64,000 nucleotides of DNA from Oceanobacillus sp. HTM 045 (GTDB taxonomy: Bacteria > Pseudomonadota > Alphaproteobacteria > Rhodobacterales > Rhodobacteraceae), in assembly GCA_009733745.1 (NCBI GenBank), contig WNWL01000005.1, positions 1-64,000 of the forward strand, in the 5' to 3' direction. The notes under the pieces are model-generated. The model was given only the letters and a program-made list of their open reading frames with translations. It was not told the origin of the DNA and ran no database searches. Positions 58,708-64,000 of this stretch are shown in pieces. Both the position numbers and the translations under genes were made by a program. The first letter of the stretch is position 1, and the number at the start of each line of letters is the position of its first letter.

Positions 58708-61625
58708 GTCGCCTCCGCCCATTCGGCGCGGCGCGCGAGGTGGTCGTAGTCGCGGTCCTCGCCCTCGGTCATCAGTCGCGCGCGGGAGAGATACCCGCGG
58801 CTTTCGACGGCATAGGCGCCGATCAGCCGCAAGAGCGATGCACGCGCCTCGACGGCCACGGCGGCGATGTCGGAGCCCTCGGGCGGTTCGAGATACCGTT
58901 CACTCGCGTCGGCATCGAGGCCGAGATACGCGGCCTTCTCCGGAATTACAGGCCCGAGCGCCTCTATCCCGCCCGCAGCGAGCGCGAGCGCGCCGAGATG
59001 AAGCTGGAGCGCGAAGAGGCCGATCTGTTTCCTGCTCGGCAACTGCCCGGACTTGTAGTCGTAGAGCGCGTACCCGCCGCCGTCGCAGTGATCGATGCGG
59101 TCAACGCGCCCCGTAAGGGTGAAAGGCGTGGCGGGTGTCTCGATGGTGAGGCGGGCCTTCGCTTCCAGCAGGACCGGCTCGTCGAAATCCCTCCGCGTAC
59201 GCTCCTTGTCGAGGAAGGCGTCCCGGAGGCGTGCCATGCGGGCCCGCCAGAGGCGGCGTTGCGAGGACTCCACCGGGGCATCGGCGAGCACGGCGTCGGC
59301 AATCCGGTCGAAGAGCTGTTCCGGGGCGTCCGGAAGGCCGTCCATCGTCTCGCGCACGAACCGTTCCAGGAGGGAGTGCAACAGCACGCCGCGTTCGCGC
59401 GCGTCGGCGGTTCGCCCCAGTGGCGGCAGGGGTTCCAGCCGCAGCACATGCCGGCAATAGATCGCGTAGGGATCCCGCACCAGTTCCTCCACGCCCGTCA
59501 TCGACAGGCGCGCGGGCCGCGCCGGGAGGGGCGGCGTGGGGCAGGGGCGGGCGGGACGCGGCGTTGTCCGGTCGGGCAGGTGGGTGTGCGCGAGCAGGTC
59601 GAGCCAATACCGGCCCCGGCGGCGCATCGCGGCAAGGGCGTTGCCTTCCACCCCCTCGAGGAGGTTGGTCAGGCGGGCGAGCCAGCGAGACGCGACGGTC
59701 GGCGTGCCATCAACGCGGGTCGAGCGGGTCAGGAAGACCTCGCCCGCGGCCGCGGCGCCGATGAAATCATGCGCTGCGAGGCCGACCTGGCGCTCCGGCG
59801 GCGGCAAGCCCACCGCTTCCCGCATCGGGCGGGACAGCCACGGGTCGTTCCCGGGAAGCATCGGCCAGCTTCCGTCGTTGAGCCCCGCAAGGATCATCAC
59901 GTCGGCGCGCCGGATGCGCGCCTCGGCGGTGCCCCAGATCGACACGCGGGGATGCCGCTCGCCCCGCCGCGGGCGGAGCTGGAGGCCGGAGAGGAGCCTG
60001 AGGAACAGGCGGGGATAGTCGGGGACGGGGCCGTCGCCATGCGCGTCGGCGTGTCGGGCGATCTCGGCGAGGCGCTGCGCGGCGGCCTCCCCGTCCTCGC
60101 CGGTCCAGACGGCGCCGCCGGAAAGTGCGTCCGCCGCCGCCTGGTGAGACGCCGCCAGGGTTTCGAGCGGCGCGTCCGTCTGAAGCGCCGACGCAAACGG
60201 TGCGACCGCAGCGCGAACCGCCTCCAGCCAGGCAAGGTCCTCCTCTTTCGGCGGTGCCTTGCCATCGTCGTTCGTGGGCCAGGAAGGCAGGATCGCGCCG
60301 TCCCTCCGCCGCGGCCCGGCCCGGCGGAGCGCCATCTCGTAGCGCCGCGCGGCGCGGGCGTGAGCCTGCCGGTCGCCGCCAATGCTGGCCAAAGGATGTT
60401 TGAGGAGGGCCACCACTGTCGCATCGGTCGCACCGTCCGCAACTTCGGCGACTAGGCGGAGGAACACCCCGGCCGGGCTCAGCGAGAGCGGCTGGCCGAG
60501 GCTGTCGTCTGGCTGGATGCCGAAGCGCTGCAATTCCGCGGTGACCCGCCGGGCCAGCGCCGCGTCTGGCGTGACGACAGCGACCGTCCGGTCCGGCGTG
60601 TCGATTGTGGCCCGGATTGCCAGGGCAATCGCGGCGGCTTCCCGCCGTGGGTGCTCGGCCTCGATGAGGGTTAGGCCGCTCGTGGACTCGTCCGCTTCCA
60701 CCTGCAGGTCGGAGGCGGCCGCGCGCCAGGCATCGGTCACGGGTGCCGGGCGCAGCGCCTGGCCGAGAAGGCGGAGCCGGGCTGGAAGGGGATGCGCGCC
60801 GTCGTTCCACGGGCGCACGTCCCCGGGCGCGAGGCCGAGGCGCTCGAACATCCCCTTGAACGGGGCCATCGGGTGCTCGGGCGTGAGGTTCTGCCAGATC
60901 GCGGGGTCGATGCCGATGTCGAAGCCGGGCAGGACCACCGCGCCCTGCGGCAGCCCGGCGATCGCCGCAAGCAGATCGGCCGTGGATCCAACCGAGCCGG
61001 TGGACCCGGCGGCAATGACCGGGGTATCCGGCGAGGAAGCCGCCCATGCCTCGACAAGTCCGGTGATCGCACGCCGCTGCCTTGCCTTCGGGTCGCCCTG
61101 CCGCCGCCCGCCCTCCGTGACGATCTGCCGAATAAAGCCGAGCGACCGTTCCCAATGCGCCGCGAACTCGCCGCCGGTGGCATCCTGGAGCGCATCGACA
61201 GGGATGCCCTCGTCGTCGAGCTGGTCGAGCAGCTCGGCGAGGGATGCGGCGAGGTCGGGCGCGGCGGCGGGGGGCGCGGACTGGCCCTCGCGTTCGAGGA
61301 AGGTCTCGACAAGCCGGGTAAGGCGCAGCATCCGGCGCAGCGCGGGTTCGGCCTGCGGATCGCCGAGGCAGGCGAGCGGGTCGGCGCCCAGGTCGGCTAT
61401 GCACTCGATGGCCGGCAGGAGCGCGGGGCCGGGGGCGGTATCGGCAAGGGCTTCCGTGATCTCCGTCCGAGCGCGACTTGTGTTGACGATGAGCCTGATC
61501 CGCACCGCGGCCTCCGGCGGATGCCCGTCGAGGCGGCGCAGCAGGCCCGCGGCGAAGGCTGGTGCGAAACTGACGCCGGGCGGGATCGCGTAGAGCCTCG
61601 GTGCGGGGTCGGCGAGCAGCGTCAC
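58704..61625 (-). CDS. addB: Double-strand break repair protein AddB
   Basis: AddB is the Chi-recognising partner of AddA. The 973-residue protein has a helicase-like but degenerate N-terminal part (GSTGSVGSTADLLAAI). It has the C-terminal nuclease and iron-sulfur region: RLSMTGVEELVRDPYAIYCRHVL and the nuclease motif ALYDYKSGQLPS. The GTG start at 61625 overlaps the murU stop as GTGA; a longer in-frame reading is the shadow of murU. The gene is first of the addB-addA pair. Confidence 0.95.
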   Translation of the reverse strand: MTLLADPAPRLYAIPPGVSFAPAFAAGLLRRLDGHPPEAAVRIRLIVNTSRARTEITEALADTAPGPALLPAIECIADLGADPLACLGDPQAEPALRRMLRLTRLVETFLEREGQSAPPAAAPDLAASLAELLDQLDDEGIPVDALQDATGGEFAAHWERSLGFIRQIVTEGGRRQGDPKARQRRAITGLVEAWAASSPDTPVIAAGSTGSVGSTADLLAAIAGLPQGAVVLPGFDIGIDPAIWQNLTPEHPMAPFKGMFERLGLAPGDVRPWNDGAHPLPARLRLLGQALRPAPVTDAWRAAASDLQVEADESTSGLTLIEAEHPRREAAAIALAIRATIDTPDRTVAVVTPDAALARRVTAELQRFGIQPDDSLGQPLSLSPAGVFLRLVAEVADGATDATVVALLKHPLASIGGDRQAHARAARRYEMALRRAGPRRRDGAILPSWPTNDDGKAPPKEEDLAWLEAVRAAVAPFASALQTDAPLETLAASHQAAADALSGGAVWTGEDGEAAAQRLAEIARHADAHGDGPVPDYPRLFLRLLSGLQLRPRRGERHPRVSIWGTAEARIRRADVMILAGLNDGSWPMLPGNDPWLSRPMREAVGLPPPERQVGLAAHDFIGAAAAGEVFLTRSTRVDGTPTVASRWLARLTNLLEGVEGNALAAMRRRGRYWLDLLAHTHLPDRTTPRPARPCPTPPLPARPARLSMTGVEELVRDPYAIYCRHVLRLEPLPPLGRTADARERGVLLHSLLERFVRETMDGLPDAPEQLFDRIADAVLADAPVESSQRRLWRARMARLRDAFLDKERTRRDFDEPVLLEAKARLTIETPATPFTLTGRVDRIDHCDGGGYALYDYKSGQLPSRKQIGLFALQLHLGALALAAGGIEALGPVIPEKAAYLGLDADASERYLEPPEGSDIAAVAVEARASLLRLIGAYAVESRGYLSRARLMTEGEDRDYDHLARRAEWAEAT

Positions 61626-62326
61626 GGTGCGTCCCCCGCGACAGCCCTGTCGGCCTCCGCGAGTCCCGCGGGTGTACCGACATCGACCCACCCGCCCTCG
61701 TGCACGACCGCGTACAGCCGCCCTGCGGAGAGAAGCCGGTCCCAGATGACATTGGTAGAGAACGGGCCATCCGGCGCGGCGTCGAATGCCGCCGGCGCGA
61801 TGATCTGGGCGCCGGTGTAGACGTATGGTGCATCCGGAGCCGTACCCCTCCGCACCGGCCGCCCGCCATCTCCGAGCAGGAAGTCGCCCGCCCGCGTGTA
61901 GGCGCGCGCATTCTCGCGTCGGACCAGCAGGAGCAGCGCGCCCATCTCCGGCCGCCAGGCGGTGCGCAGGGTGGCGAGGGGGTCTGGGCCGGTCCAGATG
62001 CTGTCGGAGTTGATGGCGAAGAACGGCTCCGGCCCCAGCAGCGGCAGCGCCTTGACGATGCCGCCGCCGGTGTCGAGCAGCGTTTCTTCCTTGGAAAAGG
62101 TCACACGCGGCGTTGCGCGGCTGGCGAGATGCGCGCGGATCATGTCGCCGAGATAGTGCAGGTTCACAACGACTTCGCCGACGCCGGCGGCCTGCAGGCG
62201 GTCGAGACCGTGATCGATCAGCGGCTGGCCCGCGACCGGCAGGAGCGGCTTCGGGCACTCTCGCGTCAACTCGCCCATCCGCGTGCCGAAGCCCGCGGAA
62301 AGAAGGATGGCGCGGCCGGGCCTCAT
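61622..62326 (-). CDS. murU: N-acetylmuramate alpha-1-phosphate uridylyltransferase MurU
   Basis: MurU makes UDP-MurNAc from MurNAc-1-phosphate in the recycling pathway that bypasses fosfomycin-sensitive MurA. The 234-residue nucleotidyltransferase begins MRPGRAILLSAGFGTRM and has ECPKPLLPVAGQPLIDHGLD, the metal-binding NSDSIW and a C-terminal WVDVGTP. It is coupled by ATGA to amgK upstream and by GTGA to addB downstream. Confidence 0.93.
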   Translation of the reverse strand: MRPGRAILLSAGFGTRMGELTRECPKPLLPVAGQPLIDHGLDRLQAAGVGEVVVNLHYLGDMIRAHLASRATPRVTFSKEETLLDTGGGIVKALPLLGPEPFFAINSDSIWTGPDPLATLRTAWRPEMGALLLLVRRENARAYTRAGDFLLGDGGRPVRRGTAPDAPYVYTGAQIIAPAAFDAAPDGPFSTNVIWDRLLSAGRLYAVVHEGGWVDVGTPAGLAEADRAVAGDAP

Positions 62327-63390
62327 GCCGGCATGCCTACTGTGCCGGATCCCGCGGCGGCGGCAAGCCGTTCCAGCACGGCCGGTTCCGGTTCGGGGAG
62401 GTGCTTGCCCACCCACTGCGCCAGCGCTGCCAGCGCGGGGTGTTGCAGGTCGCGGCGCAGATGACCCCAGACCCGCGGGATGAGCGCGACATAGCCGGGT
62501 TTGCCATCGCGCAGGCAGAGGCGGGCGAAGATGCCGACGATCTTGAGGTTCCGCTGCGCACCGAGGATTGCGTAGGCGGAGCGGAACGTTTCCGCGTCGA
62601 GATCGGGCCGGGATGCGAGGTAGCGCGCGATCATCGCTTCCTGAAGCTCCGGGCTGGTGTCGCGCCGGGCGTCTTCCAGCAGCGATACGAGGTCGTATGC
62701 CGGGTGCCCCGCCAGCGCATCCTGGTAATCGAGCAGGCCGACGCGGGCGCTGCCCCGCCGTTCCGGCAGCCAGAGAAGGTTCTCGGCGTGGTAGTCGCGT
62801 AGGACGACCACGTCCCGCGCCTCCGCGACTGGTGCCATCGCCTCGCCGACGAGCCCGGCGAAATCCGCCGCGAGACCGCTGGACGGTGCGCCGCCGGTCG
62901 CTCCCGCAAGGTACCAGTCGGGCGCGAGCATCGCCTCGCGCAGCAGAACCGCGAGATCGTAGGGCTGAAGCCGGTGGCCGCCCCCCGGCCAGTCGACCGT
63001 TGAGGGCGCTGGCACCCCGGCGAGCTCGGCGAGGAGATCGACGGCCGCCGCGTAGAGTTCGCCTTCCTGGTCCGGCTGGCGCGCTGCCACGCGCGCGAAG
63101 AGATCGTCCCCGAGATCTTCCAGCAGCAGGAAGCCCCGGTCCGGGTCGCTCGCGAGGAGGTGCGGTGCGGAAAAGCCGTGCTCCGCGAGCCAGAGGCTGA
63201 GTGCGATGAAGGGGCGCGTGTCCTCACCCTTGTCGGGCGGAGCATCCATGAGCACTGCCCGAGCGCCGGTTTCGCGGGCAAGCCGGAAGTAGCGTCGGTT
63301 GGAGGCATCGCCGGCAAGCGTGGCGACGGCGGCGTCGCCCCATCCGGCCCGGTCGAGGAACGCCTGCATCTCGGCAGCGCGTGGCGTCAT
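62323..63390 (-). CDS. amgK: N-acetylmuramate/N-acetylglucosamine kinase AmgK
   Basis: AmgK phosphorylates MurNAc and GlcNAc at C1 for MurU. The 355-residue aminoglycoside-phosphotransferase-fold kinase has GDASNRRYFRL, the lysine-equivalent AVLMDAPP, the catalytic loop VVLRDYHAENLLW and metal-binding DYQDALAGHPAYDL. Its start overlaps tsaE as ATGA and its stop overlaps murU as ATGA. Confidence 0.94.
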   Translation of the reverse strand: MTPRAAEMQAFLDRAGWGDAAVATLAGDASNRRYFRLARETGARAVLMDAPPDKGEDTRPFIALSLWLAEHGFSAPHLLASDPDRGFLLLEDLGDDLFARVAARQPDQEGELYAAAVDLLAELAGVPAPSTVDWPGGGHRLQPYDLAVLLREAMLAPDWYLAGATGGAPSSGLAADFAGLVGEAMAPVAEARDVVVLRDYHAENLLWLPERRGSARVGLLDYQDALAGHPAYDLVSLLEDARRDTSPELQEAMIARYLASRPDLDAETFRSAYAILGAQRNLKIVGIFARLCLRDGKPGYVALIPRVWGHLRRDLQHPALAALAQWVGKHLPEPEPAVLERLAAAAGSGTVGMPA

Positions 63391-63899
63391 GCGTCGGCTC
63401 CTTCGAGCACGGCGATTGCGGCGTCCCAGCCGCCGCCCATCGGGGTTATCGAAAGCGCCCTTCCATGCTCCGACGAAGGTTCGAGGTGGCAGAGCAGGTA
63501 CCTGGGCGGCAGGAATGTGCCCAGCCGGTCGGGCCATTCGACGAGCACGAGGTCCACGCCGAACGCATCCGCGAGGCCGAGTTCTGCAATCTCCTCGCCC
63601 TCGCCGCCGCCAGCGAGGCGGTAGAGATCGGCATGCCAGATGCGCGCCGTGCGGGTCTCGTAGATGTTGACCAGCGTGTAGCTGGGGGACGGGATGTGCT
63701 CTTCCCGCTCCTCGTCCGCCAGCCGGGTGGCAATGAAGCTGCGGATGAAGCTCGACTTCCCCGCGCCGACGACGCCGGACAGCAGGATCGTATCGCCGGG
63801 GCCGGTGGCTCGGGCGAGCCTTTCCGCGCAGGCGGCCGTGTCCTGTTCGCTCTCGAGGTGCAGCACGTATGGTGTGTCCGGGCCGGGCATGGCCCACAT
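63387..63899 (-). CDS. tsaE: tRNA threonylcarbamoyladenosine ATPase subunit TsaE
   Basis: TsaE is the ATPase that supports TsaBD in making t6A37 in tRNA. The 170-residue protein has Walker A GVVGAGKSSFIRSF, SPSYTLVNIYE, the HADLYRL motif and LVLVEWPDRLG. The start could be the ATG at 63899 or 63890; no clear ribosome-binding site decides. It lies 22 bp after the next upstream gene on the same strand. Confidence 0.95.
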   Translation of the reverse strand: MWAMPGPDTPYVLHLESEQDTAACAERLARATGPGDTILLSGVVGAGKSSFIRSFIATRLADEEREEHIPSPSYTLVNIYETRTARIWHADLYRLAGGGEGEEIAELGLADAFGVDLVLVEWPDRLGTFLPPRYLLCHLEPSSEHGRALSITPMGGGWDAAIAVLEGADA

Positions 63900-63921
63900 C
63901 TAGCCTGTCCCGCGCCGCCTG

Positions 63922-64000
63922 TCAGCCGCTCCGATTGGCCTTGACGGTGTCCTGTTCTCCGGCATCGCCGGTCGTGCCGTCGCCCGGTGCGGGCAGCGCC
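63922..64000 (-). CDS. C-terminal end of an unidentified gene, truncated by window edge
   Basis: The minus strand is open from the window edge to a TGA at 63922 (ALPAPGDGTTGDAGEQ, then DTVKANRSG). It has good alphaproteobacterial codon composition and sits 22 bp before tsaE. Only about 25 residues are visible, polar and disordered, so no function can be given; a sensor kinase upstream of tsaE would be typical in relatives. Confidence 0.45.
   Translation of the reverse strand, partial: ALPAPGDGTTGDAGEQDTVKANRSG

Noticed and set aside
55795-58749. Long plus-strand frames opposite addA and addB
   Set aside because: They have no recognisable motifs and a shadow composition. The minus-strand AddA and AddB are full length.
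61626-62258. N-terminal extension of addB over murU
   Set aside because: The extension is Arg/Pro-rich shadow of murU. GTG at 61625 overlapping the murU stop is the natural start.

Overview
The window is a high-GC chromosomal segment from an alphaproteobacterium, most likely a Rhodobacterales-type methylotroph. This rests on the gene families and gene order (pqqABCDE, XoxF-type methanol dehydrogenase, rsmI-yraN-BON-gshB, addAB-murU-amgK-tsaE, GlnD-MurJ, hisFE) and on the heavy use of ATGA/GTGA stop-start overlaps. The sequence does not fix genus or species. I see no tRNA, rRNA or CRISPR array.

Layout. (a) 1-13.5 kb is a quinoprotein methanol-oxidation island. A complete pqqABCDE operon is on the minus strand. 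Divergent from it are a SoxYZ-like carrier, two small secreted proteins, a four-cysteine mini-protein that appears to start at ATT, an SRPBCC/MxaD-like protein, S-formylglutathione hydrolase, a SoxH-like zinc metallohydrolase, and then xoxF-xoxG-xoxJ plus a CxxxCW rhodanese-like protein. XoxF carries the extra Asp (D317 and D319) that marks lanthanide-dependent enzymes. (b) 13.5-19.5 kb holds a cytochrome P450, a BioY-type biotin transporter, a C45-type autoproteolytic acyltransferase and pyrC-pyrE. (c) 19471-22274 is an intact, recent IS1595-family element with 23-bp inverted repeats (one mismatch) and a perfect 8-bp target duplication. It carries lower-GC cargo that includes a PIN-domain protein. 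(d) 22.3-25 kb holds hisA, an unknown gene and a TPR protein. (e) 25-36.9 kb is a second quinoprotein-related region. A minus-strand operon (DUF3280-like protein, substrate-binding protein, permease, ATPase, histidine kinase, response regulator) is divergent from the 'PQQ-dependent alcohol dehydrogenase system' ABC operon (binding protein, beta-propeller, two small periplasmic proteins, ATPase, DrrB-type permease). It is followed by a pentapeptide-repeat protein, a second four-cysteine mini-protein and an unknown periplasmic protein. (f) 36.9-64 kb is mostly housekeeping: patatin lipoprotein, murJ, glnD, LpoA-like protein, rsmI, yraN, BON lipoprotein, gshB, an esterase, a GT25-FkbM fusion, hisE, hisF, an LpxL-like acyltransferase, a MATE exporter, a caspase/peptidoglycan-binding/SUMF1 fusion, trxA, addA, addB, murU, amgK and tsaE.

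Working together: PqqA-E make the cofactor, XoxF oxidises methanol (or another short alcohol) in the periplasm, XoxG accepts the electrons, XoxJ and the SRPBCC protein probably assist, and FghA handles glutathione-bound formaldehyde. The SoxYZ-like and SoxH-like proteins form a poorly understood 'quinoprotein relay'. The most interesting observation is a roughly 60-residue four-cysteine module that occurs here three times: twice as a free mini-protein and once fused to the N-terminus of the SoxH-like metallohydrolase. All three copies lie inside the PQQ-related regions.
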